Below the pieces are notes generated by a model. The model was not told the DNA's origin. It saw nothing but the letters and a program-made list of their open reading frames with translations, and did no database searches. Shown in pieces: positions 8,006-15,972 of a stretch of DNA of 64,000 nt; position 1 is the first letter of the stretch, and each line of letters begins with the position of its first letter. This stretch comes from Sciscionella marina DSM 45152 (GTDB taxonomy: Bacteria; Actinomycetota; Actinomycetes; Mycobacteriales; Pseudonocardiaceae). The stretch is taken from positions 310,001 through 374,000 of the forward strand of contig NZ_KB905381.1 in NCBI RefSeq assembly GCF_000379465.1. The letters are read 5' to 3'. Position numbers and translations under genes: made by a program.

Positions 8006-9297
8006 GACATCCTCCGTTCTTCCTCGATCTGTTCGAGTGGTTTGCCCGTGGTGTTGGGCATGAAGGCGAACCCGACGAATCCACTCACCACGAGGAAAAG
8101 CGTGAGCAACATGGCGACCGGGCCGATACCGGCACTGGTCAGGGCAGGCACGAACAGGCTCCACACACCGAGGCACACCCGCCCGAGCGCGAACGTCATC
8201 CCCTGCGCGGTGCCGCGCAGCATGGTGGGGAACAGTTCCTGGCTGAAGATCCGGTACAGCGTCTCGCCGGCGAAGGTGCCGCCGAGCCCGAACAGCACGA
8301 TGTTCGCGATCACCACCGGGACGGTGAACGGGAACACCAGGAAGGCCGCGTAGGCGAGCACCTGGGCGAGTCCGCCGAGGCCCCACATCCATTTGCGGGT
8401 GCGATGCGAGCGATCGGCGAGGCGCATCAGCAGCAGACCGGCCACGATTCCGGGCAGGTACCCGGCGATCGAGAACCCGATGCTCGCCGCCTGCCCGCCC
8501 GCGTGCAGGGTCTTGATCATGTACGGGTTGAAGATCCCCGCCGTGCCCGCGGCGAGGTTGCCGAACAGGTAGATCGTCGCGGTCCACACAAAGGCGCGCA
8601 GATTCGCCCCGCGGAACAGGGCGCGTACCCGCGGCCGTGGTCCCGCCGAGGCGCTGCGCCACCGCGCGGACTCGCTCATTCCCCTGCGCAGCGCCCAGGT
8701 CAGCAGCGCGACCGCGAACAGCATGCCGAACACGATCCGGATCCCGAGCAGGTCCAGCGAGGACAGCGCGAGCGCGAGCAACAGCACCACGACCGGGCCG
8801 AGGCTCCACGCGATATGGGTCAGGGCGAGGAGTTTGCCGCGTGCACGTGCCGGGGAGAACTCACCGACCAGCGCCAGTGAGGTCGGGATGTCCGCGCCGA
8901 CCGCGAGCCCGATCACGAACACCCCGGCGAACAGCATCGGCGCGGAGCCCGAGAAGGCGACGCACAGCACCCCGAGCGCGTAGACGAGCAGATCGTACTT
9001 GTAGATGCGTTTGCGGCCGAGGCGATCACCCAGCCGTCCGCCGATGAACGCACCGATCGCGCAGCCGATCGCGTTCGGGCCGATCGCGGCGAGTACGCCG
9101 AGCGCCCCGTCCGAAAGACCGAGCGAGCTCTGGAAGAGCGCGAGCCCGGATCCGAGTGCCACGATCGAACCCGCGTCCAGGAACGAGGCCATTCCGGCGA
9201 GTACGGTCCAGCGCCACTGTGTCCGGGTGACGGTGCTGTCCGCGGCGTCGACCGCCGCCTCCCGGCCTGTTCCCGCCGACCCTGTCCCCATTGACAT
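8002..9297 (-). CDS. MFS transporter, probable rhamnoside/glycoside importer
   Basis: 431 aa with about 12 hydrophobic segments. The MFS motif between TM2 and TM3 is clear (GGRLGDRLGRKRIYKYD), and LVGEFSPARARGK after TM4 resembles the sugar and organic-acid porter groups. It has a hydrophilic N-terminal tail of about 30 residues before the first helix. Translationally coupled to the downstream GH78 rhamnosidase (GTGA overlap at 8002-8005), so uptake of an L-rhamnose-containing glycoside is the best guess; the substrate cannot be read from sequence. The Shine-Dalgarno at the ATG 9297 is weak, and the second ATG at 9291 is an alternative start. Confidence 0.8.
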   Translation of the reverse strand: MSMGTGSAGTGREAAVDAADSTVTRTQWRWTVLAGMASFLDAGSIVALGSGLALFQSSLGLSDGALGVLAAIGPNAIGCAIGAFIGGRLGDRLGRKRIYKYDLLVYALGVLCVAFSGSAPMLFAGVFVIGLAVGADIPTSLALVGEFSPARARGKLLALTHIAWSLGPVVVLLLALALSSLDLLGIRIVFGMLFAVALLTWALRRGMSESARWRSASAGPRPRVRALFRGANLRAFVWTATIYLFGNLAAGTAGIFNPYMIKTLHAGGQAASIGFSIAGYLPGIVAGLLLMRLADRSHRTRKWMWGLGGLAQVLAYAAFLVFPFTVPVVIANIVLFGLGGTFAGETLYRIFSQELFPTMLRGTAQGMTFALGRVCLGVWSLFVPALTSAGIGPVAMLLTLFLVVSGFVGFAFMPNTTGKPLEQIEEERRMS

Positions 9298-9319
9298 GAC
9301 CTTTGAGGCTAACGGCTGT

Positions 9320-10243
9320 TCAGTGGCGGCGGAAGCGTTCGGCGAGCACCGGATCGTTCTCCCACCACAGGCCGTCCTGCATGCCGTCGTCCCGATCGGG
9401 CGAGTCCTCGTCGAGCTCGCGGTCGATCTCCGCGGCGCGTTTGTCGTCTTCCGCGCGCCAGCGGGTCATCATCACCCCGAGGAACGGCAGGCCGGCCACA
9501 TCCCCGCCGATCCACAGGATCCCGGCCGAGATGCTCTGATCGAGCCGTTCATCCGGGCCCCAGTGCCGGTCGAGTGCCTGGTAGTAGTCGTGCGCGAGCA
9601 GCGGGCCGAGCCAGATCACCAGCCCGAGCACCCCGTCGGCGACCACCTCGAGCACGCTGATCCACAGTGAGACGGCGTGCGAATCGGCGCGCGGTGCCGG
9701 ATCCACCCGCACCCTGGTCCAGAAGTACCCGAACCCGGCGAGCACCAGCATCAGCATGCACAGCTCGTGCACCGCCGTGCTGCGCAGGGACAGCTCGAAC
9801 AGCGGGGTCAGGTAGAGCAGGAAGGTCGGCGCGATGAGCACGACCGTGATCACCAGCGGGAAGGTCAGTGCGCGGGCCGGTGTGCTGCGGCCGATCCGGC
9901 GAAGCAGTGCGCGGGTGCGCGGCGCCACGGTCTCCAGGATGAGCGTGAGCGGGGCACTGAGGGCGAGCAGCAGCGGGGTGACCATCAGCAGGATCACCGT
10001 CTGCACCGCGCGCGGCCAGAACAGCACTGTGCCGTACGGGCCGATGAAGCTCATGGTCACCAGCACCACGCTGAGCAGGAAACCGAGGAAGAACCGGGTG
10101 CGCCGGACCGGCCAGCGCCGTCCGCCACGGGAGTGGCGCGCCACACCGAGCGCATAACCCGCCGCGCAGGCGGCGAGCACGACGAGGACGGGGATGTCCA
10201 GGGTCCAGGTGCTGAGCATGCTCAGCGGGGTCAGCGGCGGCAC
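9320..10243 (-). CDS. CtaG-family (caa3_CtaG) cytochrome c oxidase assembly-like membrane protein
   Basis: 307-aa polytopic membrane protein with the CtaG/DUF1404 pattern: FIGPYGTVLFWPRAVQTVILLMV..., HELCMLMLVLAGFGYFWTRV, and the late block DQSISAGILWIGGDVAGLPF. A charged, Asp/Glu-rich tail of about 50 residues ends the protein. CtaG-family proteins are linked to copper delivery to cytochrome oxidase, and a second, CopD-fused member is encoded at 48163-50007. The start is uncertain: GTG at 10243 is annotated here, but ATG at 10219 (MLSTWTLDIP) gives a more typical short N terminus. The gene stands alone, about 20 bp downstream of the MFS gene start, and may be a separate unit. Confidence 0.75.
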   Translation of the reverse strand: MPPLTPLSMLSTWTLDIPVLVVLAACAAGYALGVARHSRGGRRWPVRRTRFFLGFLLSVVLVTMSFIGPYGTVLFWPRAVQTVILLMVTPLLLALSAPLTLILETVAPRTRALLRRIGRSTPARALTFPLVITVVLIAPTFLLYLTPLFELSLRSTAVHELCMLMLVLAGFGYFWTRVRVDPAPRADSHAVSLWISVLEVVADGVLGLVIWLGPLLAHDYYQALDRHWGPDERLDQSISAGILWIGGDVAGLPFLGVMMTRWRAEDDKRAAEIDRELDEDSPDRDDGMQDGLWWENDPVLAERFRRH

Positions 10244-10373
10244 GGCACGTATTGTGGTCCTCGCCGAGCGGGTACCGGAGCCGGGTGGGTACCGGAATCG
10301 CTTGCGTCACAACGGCCCTGTGCTGGGAAAACGGGTGGTTTGCGCGCTTTCTCCGGCAACGGGCGAGTCCGTC

Positions 10374-10426
10374 ATGGCGCCGCCCGTGGTTGCCGCGGCG
10401 CCATGGTGGTGCCATAGTGGTGCCAT
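10374..10426. promoter_or_regulatory. operator array overlapping the start of the RHH regulator gene
   Basis: Three direct repeats end in CCAT exactly 11 bp apart: GGCGCCAT (10397-10404), GTGGTGCCAT (10406-10415) and GTGGTGCCAT (10417-10426). An inverted ATGGCGCC lies at 10374-10381. The AT of the gene's ATG is inside the last repeat. Ribbon-helix-helix dimers typically bind short repeats with this kind of period, so autoregulation is likely. No Shine-Dalgarno is visible. Confidence 0.6.
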
Positions 10427-10916
10427 GGATCTCTCGCAGTATGTCGAACACGTGCGCCATGAGCTCGGGCTCGCCGCCGAGGCGGGCGGGGAGGAATCGC
10501 GTGCGGTGGCCGAACGGCTGGTGGCCCCGCTGGAATCGGCGATCCGGCTCACCCTGCTGGACGCGCTGTCCGCGGCGACCGCCGAGATCACCACAGAGCT
10601 CGCCCCCGGTTCGGTGGATCTGCGGCTGCGCGGGCGGGAACCGGGTTTCGTGGTGACCCCGCCGCCCGCCGAGCAACCGGAGGAGAGCGCGGTGCCGCCC
10701 GCGTCCGGCGCGCCGGATCTGGACGAGGGGGCCACCTCCCGGATCAACTTCCGCCTTCCCGAGCAGCTGAAGTTCCGCATCGAGGAGGCGGCGGCGGCCG
10801 AAGGGCTCTCGGTCAATGCCTGGCTGGTCCGGATCGCCGCGGCCGGACTGGGACCGGCGCGCGGGCCGAAGCGGGCGCCGCGCAGTGGCCAGCGGTTCAC
10901 CGGCTGGGTTCGTTAG
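10425..10916 (+). CDS. ribbon-helix-helix (HicB/Arc-type) DNA-binding protein
   Basis: 163 aa. The N-terminal 65 residues are helical and acidic (YVEHVRHELGLAAEAGGEES). A Pro-rich linker follows, and the C-terminal part carries a ribbon-helix-helix fold: SRINFRLPEQLKFRIEEAAA then EGLSVNAWLVRIAAAGL. Proteins of this kind are often labelled HicB-like antitoxin, but no HicA-type toxin is encoded nearby; the partner is the DUF4097 gene 11 bp downstream. The ATG at 10425 was chosen because homology starts there and because it lies inside an 11-bp repeat array that looks like its own operator. First gene of the five-gene unit ending at 15499. Confidence 0.72.
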   Translation: MDLSQYVEHVRHELGLAAEAGGEESRAVAERLVAPLESAIRLTLLDALSAATAEITTELAPGSVDLRLRGREPGFVVTPPPAEQPEESAVPPASGAPDLDEGATSRINFRLPEQLKFRIEEAAAAEGLSVNAWLVRIAAAGLGPARGPKRAPRSGQRFTGWVR

Positions 10917-10927
10917 GAGGAGGGGAC

Positions 10928-11788
10928 ATGCCGACTTTTCAGACACCGCACCCGATTCTGGCCACCGTCGATCTGGTCGCCGGGGATGTGACCGTGGTGG
11001 CGAGCGAGCGCGCGGACACCACGGTCCAGGTGACCCCCAGCGATGCCGCGAAACCCGCCGATGTGCACGCCGCCGAACGCGCCGTCGTGGACCTGCGCGA
11101 GAACGAGGTGCTGGTCAAAGCGACCCAGCGGTGGCGCCAGCTGGGCCCGGGGGACGGGGGGTCGATCGATGTGCGCATCGAGCTGCCCGAGGGTTCGCGG
11201 GTGCACGGCAGTGCGAGCCTCGCCGTGTTCCGGTGCGGCGGGCGGCTCGGGGACTGCGCGGTCACGGTGAGCATGGGGCACCTGCTGTTCGAGGAAACCG
11301 GTGCGCTGCGGCTGAAATCGGGCTCCGGGGACATCACCGCGCAGCATGCGGGTGGGGACGCCGAGGCCGAGACCGCGAGCGGGACGGTGCGCATCGAGGC
11401 CGTGGAGGGCACCACGCGGGTGAGGAACTCCAACGGCGACATTCGGCTCGGTGAACTCGCGCGCCTGGCCGAGGCGGGTGCGGCGAACGGCGACATCCAC
11501 GTCGGCTGCGCGCAGGAGGGAATCCGGGCGAAGACCGCGAACGGGAGCATCCGGGTGGACGAGATCGTGCGCGGCGAAGCGAGCCTGCAGACCTCGTTCG
11601 GCAGCCTCGAATTCGGTATCCGGAACGGCACGGCCGCCCTACTCGATCTGCACACCCAGCTCGGCACGATCAGCAATGAGCTCACCGAATCCGGGAATCC
11701 GGAATCCGGTGATCCGACCGCGGAGATCTTCGCGCGGACCTCGTTCGGCGACATCACCGTTCAGCGCGTCCAGCACGTGCTGTCGTAG
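10928..11788 (+). CDS. DUF4097-family beta-strand-repeat protein
   Basis: 286 aa with recurring short beta-strand repeats of the DUF4097/adhesin-like type: LKSGSGDITAQHAGGDAEAE, ETASGTVRIEAVEGTTRVRN, NSNGDIRLGEL, AANGDIHVG, TANGSIRVDEI, TSFGSLEFGI, TSFGDITVQ. Each turn brings a G-D/S-I pair, giving a right-handed beta-solenoid-like fold. There is no signal peptide or membrane segment, so it is probably cytoplasmic. Its ATG follows AGGAGGAGG, a very strong ribosome binding site. The adjacent RHH regulator and downstream DHA2 exporter suggest a role in a drug/stress-export module, but the molecular function of DUF4097 proteins is not established. Confidence 0.78.
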   Translation: MPTFQTPHPILATVDLVAGDVTVVASERADTTVQVTPSDAAKPADVHAAERAVVDLRENEVLVKATQRWRQLGPGDGGSIDVRIELPEGSRVHGSASLAVFRCGGRLGDCAVTVSMGHLLFEETGALRLKSGSGDITAQHAGGDAEAETASGTVRIEAVEGTTRVRNSNGDIRLGELARLAEAGAANGDIHVGCAQEGIRAKTANGSIRVDEIVRGEASLQTSFGSLEFGIRNGTAALLDLHTQLGTISNELTESGNPESGDPTAEIFARTSFGDITVQRVQHVLS

Positions 11789-11815
11789 GCACTTTTCCGA
11801 TCGGAGAATTCGAAC

Positions 11816-13426
11816 ATGAGTACACCTGTGCCCGAAAAAGTCCCGCCGAGCGCCTGGCTCAGCCTGCTCGCCGTCGCGCTCGGTGTCATGGTCGCCCAGC
11901 TGGACGGCTCGGTGGTGGCCGCGGCGAACCCGGTGATCGCCGCCGATCTGCACGCCGGGCCCGGCGGAATCCAATGGGTGACGACCGGTTATCTGCTCGT
12001 CTTCGCGGGTCTTGTCGTGCCCGCGGGGAAAGTGGCGGACAAATTCGGCAGGAAGAAAGTGTTCCTGATCGGGGTCGGCGGATTTTCGCTCGCCTCGGTG
12101 CTGTGCGGATTCTCCGGCTCGATCGAGATGCTCATCGGGGCCCGGCTGCTGCAGGCGGCCTGCGCGGCGCTGCTCGGTCCCGCCGGGCTCGCCGTGCTGC
12201 GCGCCGTCTTCCCGGCCGGGAAGCTTTCCCTCGCCATGGGCGTTTTCGGCTCGATTTCGGCGGTGTCCATGGCGGGCGGGCCGATCGTGGGCGGGTTGCT
12301 CGTGGAGTACGCGAGCTGGCCGTGGGTGTTCTTCGTCAATCTGCCGGTCGGCATCCTCGGGGTCACGGTCGGGGCCCTGGTGATCCGCGAATCCACCCAG
12401 CGCGAACCACAGCGGTTCGACGTGCAGGGGGCGATCGCCCTGATCCTGGCGGTGGCCGCCACCGTATGGGCGATCACCAACGCGCCGACCCAGGGCTGGG
12501 TTTCCGCGAAAACGCTCGGTTTCCTCGGCGCGGGCCTGCTGTTGTTCGCGGTGTTCGTGTTCATCGAACACCGCCGCGAACACCCGATGATGTCCCTCGA
12601 ACTGTTCCGGGACCGCACCTTCAGCGCGGGCTCGGTGCTCACCCTGCTCGTGGTCTTCATGCTGAACGCGATCATCTTCTACCTGATGTTCTTCCTGCAG
12701 GGGGTGCAGGGCAAGACCCCGATCCTGGCCAGCGTCGCGCTGCTCCCGCTCACCGCGGTGTTCGCGATCGCCTCCCCGCTGGCCGGATGGGTGCTCGGCA
12801 GACTCCGGCTCCGGATCACGCTGCTGTGCGGCATGCTGCTCATCGCCGGGGCCTATGCGCTGCTGCTGCGGATCGGGGTGGACTCCGGATCCGGCACCCT
12901 GGCAGCGCCGATGGTGGTCACCGGTCTCGGGATCGGGCTCGTGATGGTGGGTGCCATGCAGGCCGTGGTCGGCAGTGCCCCGGTGGACAAGGCCGGGGTC
13001 GCCTCCGGGATGCAGCAGAGCATGCAGCAGCTCGGTGCCACCTTCGGGGTCGCGGTGTTCGGCAGTATCCTCGCTGCGGTCATCGGTTCCCGGTTCGGCT
13101 CCTCGCTGACCGGAAAGGCCGCTCAGTTCGCCGGAAACCCCGCGATCACCGAGCAGATCCCGCTCGGGTTCGGCCCCGATGCGCAGCAGGGACTGCGGAA
13201 CATGCTCGGCCGCGAAGGCCTCTCCGGGGACCGGCTCGAACGGATCAGCACGAGCGTGACCGATGCCGCGCACCAGACCTTCGTCGAGGGTATCCACACC
13301 GTGTACCTGGTGTGCATCGGGATCTCCGTGCTCGCCGCGCTGCTGACGCTGCTGGTGCGCGAACCGGAGACCGGCAGCGCGGAAACCGGGACCGGGGAAG
13401 TGGTTCGAGCTAGTGTGGGATCATGA
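11816..13426 (+). CDS. MFS DHA2-family (EmrB/QacA-type) drug exporter
   Basis: 536 aa, consistent with 14 transmembrane helices. Typical features: AQLDGSVVAAANPVIAADL in TM1 (the D-x-S/T-V signature), WVTTGYLLVFAGLVVPAGK, motif A KVADKFGRKKVFLIG, and antiporter motif C GGPIVGGLLVEYASW in TM5. It is 27 bp downstream of the DUF4097 gene and its stop overlaps the next start as ATGA (13423-13426), so it is part of the same operon. Proton-driven efflux of a small organic compound is expected. Coupling to two hydrolases downstream suggests the exported compound may be related to their substrates. Confidence 0.85.
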   Translation: MSTPVPEKVPPSAWLSLLAVALGVMVAQLDGSVVAAANPVIAADLHAGPGGIQWVTTGYLLVFAGLVVPAGKVADKFGRKKVFLIGVGGFSLASVLCGFSGSIEMLIGARLLQAACAALLGPAGLAVLRAVFPAGKLSLAMGVFGSISAVSMAGGPIVGGLLVEYASWPWVFFVNLPVGILGVTVGALVIRESTQREPQRFDVQGAIALILAVAATVWAITNAPTQGWVSAKTLGFLGAGLLLFAVFVFIEHRREHPMMSLELFRDRTFSAGSVLTLLVVFMLNAIIFYLMFFLQGVQGKTPILASVALLPLTAVFAIASPLAGWVLGRLRLRITLLCGMLLIAGAYALLLRIGVDSGSGTLAAPMVVTGLGIGLVMVGAMQAVVGSAPVDKAGVASGMQQSMQQLGATFGVAVFGSILAAVIGSRFGSSLTGKAAQFAGNPAITEQIPLGFGPDAQQGLRNMLGREGLSGDRLERISTSVTDAAHQTFVEGIHTVYLVCIGISVLAALLTLLVREPETGSAETGTGEVVRASVGS

Positions 13427-14322
13427 CCGAGAACGAGAAACCGTGGCAGTGGCCGGAAAAGACGTGGCGTGGTTACGCGGAGGCGGTGCGTGCGGGCCGC
13501 AGGCTGACCCCGGAGAACTGGCCCGGCGAGGCGCGCGCGGCGGTGCTGCTGTCTTTCGATTCGGACCACGAGACCTTGGGACTGCACAACGCGAACACGT
13601 CTCCCGGGCAGCTGTCCCAGGGCGAGTACGGGGCACGGGCCGGGGTGCCGAGGATCCTCGAACTGCTTGCCGGATACGGATTCCCGGCCAGTTTCTTCGT
13701 CCCCGCGGTGTCCGCGCTACTGCATCCGCAGGAAATCCGCGACTACGTGGACGCCGGTCACGAGGTCGGCGTGCACGGCTGGATCCACGAGCGGAACACC
13801 TTGCTGGACAAGGAGACCGAGACCGAACTGCTCGTGCGGGCCCGGGACGTGCTCGGTGAGCTCAGCGGAACGGCCCCGGCCGGGATCCGCACTCCGTCCT
13901 GGGATTTCTCCTCGACCACCCTGGAAACGATCCGCGAACTCGGCTTCGTCTACGACTCCTCGCTCATGGCCGATGACGATCCGTACGAGATCCTGGCGAA
14001 CGGCGAGCCGACCGGGATCGTGGAGATACCGGTGGACTGGATCCGGGACGACGCGCCGTATTTCATGATGGCGCCCGGTGCGGGAAGCAGGGCCTATATC
14101 CGGCCAAGGGATGTGCTCGAGATGTGGATCGACGAGTTCGACGCCGCCTACCGCGCGGGCGGGGTGTTCCAGCTGACCATGCACCCGCACATCATCGGGC
14201 ACCGCTCCCGGCTGGTCGTGCTGCGCGAACTGCTCGACCACATCCGGTCCCACCCGGATGTGTGGGCCGCGACGCATGCGCAACTGGCCGAACTGGTGGC
14301 CACGGGGCCGCCGGTACGGTAA
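13423..14322 (+). CDS. polysaccharide-deacetylase-fold (NodB/PuuE-like) hydrolase
   Basis: 299 aa. NodB-homology features are the first metal motif LLSFDSDHETLG (about residue 43-54), the HGWIHERNTLLDKE motif (about 120-133) supplying two metal-binding His, RTPSWDFSSTTLETIRELGF, and a late LTMHPHIIGHRSRL block. This ordering resembles PuuE/peptidoglycan-deacetylase-like members that act on small cyclic amides or ureides rather than secreted chitin deacetylases. No signal peptide is present. It is coupled to the DHA2 exporter by an ATGA overlap and sits 4 bp upstream of the M20 peptidase. Ring opening of a cyclic amide followed by M20 hydrolysis is one speculative reading; the substrate is unknown. 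Confidence 0.78.
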   Translation: MTENEKPWQWPEKTWRGYAEAVRAGRRLTPENWPGEARAAVLLSFDSDHETLGLHNANTSPGQLSQGEYGARAGVPRILELLAGYGFPASFFVPAVSALLHPQEIRDYVDAGHEVGVHGWIHERNTLLDKETETELLVRARDVLGELSGTAPAGIRTPSWDFSSTTLETIRELGFVYDSSLMADDDPYEILANGEPTGIVEIPVDWIRDDAPYFMMAPGAGSRAYIRPRDVLEMWIDEFDAAYRAGGVFQLTMHPHIIGHRSRLVVLRELLDHIRSHPDVWAATHAQLAELVATGPPVR

Positions 14323-14326
14323 GGGC

Positions 14327-15499
14327 ATGCAGATTTCCCCCGCGCTGACCGAGCAACAGCAGAGCGCCGTCGCCGAATTCCTTGCCGTACACGAAAAGGA
14401 AATGGTCGCCGATATCGCGGACTATGTCTCGCAGGAGAGCCCCAGCGATGACAAAGACGCGCTGACCTCCTGCCTGCACTGGCTGGACGGCTGGCTGGAC
14501 GAGCGGCTCGGCAAGGTGGCGGAGTCCGAACTCCACGAGCGCGAAGCGGCCGGGGACGTACGGATCCGCCGGTACCCGGGAGCGGGGGAGCCGGTGCTGC
14601 TGCTCGCGCACTACGACACGGTGTGGCCGAAGGGAACGCTGGCGCAGTGGCCCTTCGAGCGCACCGGCGATGTGCTCACCGGGCCGGGGGTCTTCGACAT
14701 GAAATCCGGCCTGGTGCAGGCGGTGTGGGCGCTGCGCGCGCTCACCGAGCTCGGCCTGCCGCGCCCGCGCTACACCCTCGCGCTCAACGGGGACGAGGAG
14801 ACCGGCAGCCTCGCCTCCGCGGAACTGTTGCAGGCCGAGGCCGCACGCTCCCGCGCCGCGCTGGTGTTCGAGGCGAGCGCGGGCGGCGCGGTGAAGACCG
14901 CACGTAAGGGAGTCGGGCTGTTCACCGTGACCGTGCACGGTCAGGAGGCGCACGCCGGGCTCGACCCGACGGCGGGCGCGAGCGCGGTACACGAGCTCGC
15001 GCACCAGATCCTGGCCTGCCGGGAACTGCCTGATTTGTCCGCGGGCACCTCGGTGAACATCGGCGTGGTGCACGGCGGAACGCGCAGCAACGTCACCGCG
15101 GGCGAAGCCGTCGCCCAGCTGGATGTGCGGGTCGCCTCGGCAGCGGAATCCCGCAGGATCGATGCCGGGTTCGCCGCGCTGCGCCCGGTGAACGAGGACA
15201 CCCGGATCGTGGTGGACGGCGGATGGAACCGGCCGGTGTTCGAGCGCACCGAGGAGGTCGCCGAACTCTACGGGCTCGCCCGCGACTGCGCGAAACAGCT
15301 CGGGGTGGAGCTCGCCGAGACCGCGGTCGGTGGCGCCAGCGACGGGAACTTCGTGCAGCAGGTGGGGATCCCGGTGCTGGACGGGATCGGCGCGGTCGGC
15401 GCGGGTGCGCATGCGCGCTCCGAACACGCCACCGTCCCCGGGATGCTGGAGCGCTCGGCGATCGCGGCCGGAGTTCTGGCCGCGTTCGCGGAGAACTAG
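14327..15499 (+). CDS. M20-family metallopeptidase (carboxypeptidase G2-like)
   Basis: 390 aa with all M20 di-zinc motifs: LLLAHYDTVWPKGT (first zinc ligand near residue 95), GPGVFDMKSGL (bridging Asp), LNGDEETGS (catalytic Glu pair), and late EHATVPGMLERS. A dimerisation domain occupies roughly residues 200-300 (GQEAHAGLDPTAGASAVHE). This arrangement matches glutamate carboxypeptidase/CPG2-like amidohydrolases that release C-terminal glutamate or cleave N-acyl amino acids. The ATG at 14327, preceded by TAAGGGC, was chosen because similarity begins there and it follows the deacetylase stop by 4 bp. Cytoplasmic; last gene of the unit. Confidence 0.85.
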   Translation: MQISPALTEQQQSAVAEFLAVHEKEMVADIADYVSQESPSDDKDALTSCLHWLDGWLDERLGKVAESELHEREAAGDVRIRRYPGAGEPVLLLAHYDTVWPKGTLAQWPFERTGDVLTGPGVFDMKSGLVQAVWALRALTELGLPRPRYTLALNGDEETGSLASAELLQAEAARSRAALVFEASAGGAVKTARKGVGLFTVTVHGQEAHAGLDPTAGASAVHELAHQILACRELPDLSAGTSVNIGVVHGGTRSNVTAGEAVAQLDVRVASAAESRRIDAGFAALRPVNEDTRIVVDGGWNRPVFERTEEVAELYGLARDCAKQLGVELAETAVGGASDGNFVQQVGIPVLDGIGAVGAGAHARSEHATVPGMLERSAIAAGVLAAFAEN

Positions 15500-15533
15500 C
15501 CTCCCGGGCCCGGCAGTACTGGCCGTTGTCGAG

Positions 15534-15848
15534 CTATGCGTGGGTGACCGGCACGCCGCCGCTCGCGTAGTCGCGGCATCCGGGACACTCCTCGACGATC
15601 GGGTGCCGACACCGCAGGGTGTGCCGCACGAAGGCGGCGGCCGCAGCTGCTTGATGACCGCCAGCCCGACGCCTGTCTGCCGCAACCGGTGGATGATCAA
15701 CGCCTCGTTCACGTGCTGCTCGGCGAACCCACGCCGCATGCCTTCCCGGTTCGGCACGGGCACACCTTCGTCTTCCCAGTGTCGTAGAACGTGCGCAGCT
15801 ACGCCGAGGGCCTCGGCCGCCCGTGCTATCCGCAGGACACCATCCGGA
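15534..15848 (-). pseudogene. decayed MerR-family regulator (internal deletion and frameshift)
   Basis: Between the M20 and FUSC genes the minus strand still encodes a MerR helix-turn-helix: VLRIARAAEALGVAAHVLRH, WEDEGVPVPNREG, then FAEQHVNEALIIHRLRQTG and VGLAVIKQL. It lacks a usable start codon, with an in-frame stop just upstream. After about residue 65 the frame is lost. The other frame resumes with FVRHTLRCRHPIVEECPGCR, a Cys-rich tail resembling the C terminus of a MerR protein. The coiled-coil linker is missing. Positions 15500-15533 and 15849-15972 show nothing else recognisable. Confidence 0.7.
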
Positions 15849-15972
15849 CTTCAGGTCGACCTGAACTTCTGGCATCCGCGGACTGCCCGAATCCATTCAC
15901 GTCATTCCGGCCCACGACCACGAGCGAGCGGCGCGATGGTCGGCATAGCCCCATCGCGAATGGACAGCGAAC

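Noticed and set aside
5966-8353. Long open frame on the plus strand (795 codons) opposite the rhamnosidase and MFS genes
   Set aside because: High-GC antisense artefact: Arg/Gly/Pro-rich translation with no family pattern, covered by two well-supported genes.
10425-11788. HicAB-type toxin-antitoxin system
   Set aside because: Only an RHH protein is present; the neighbour is a 286-aa beta-repeat protein, not a small HicA toxin.
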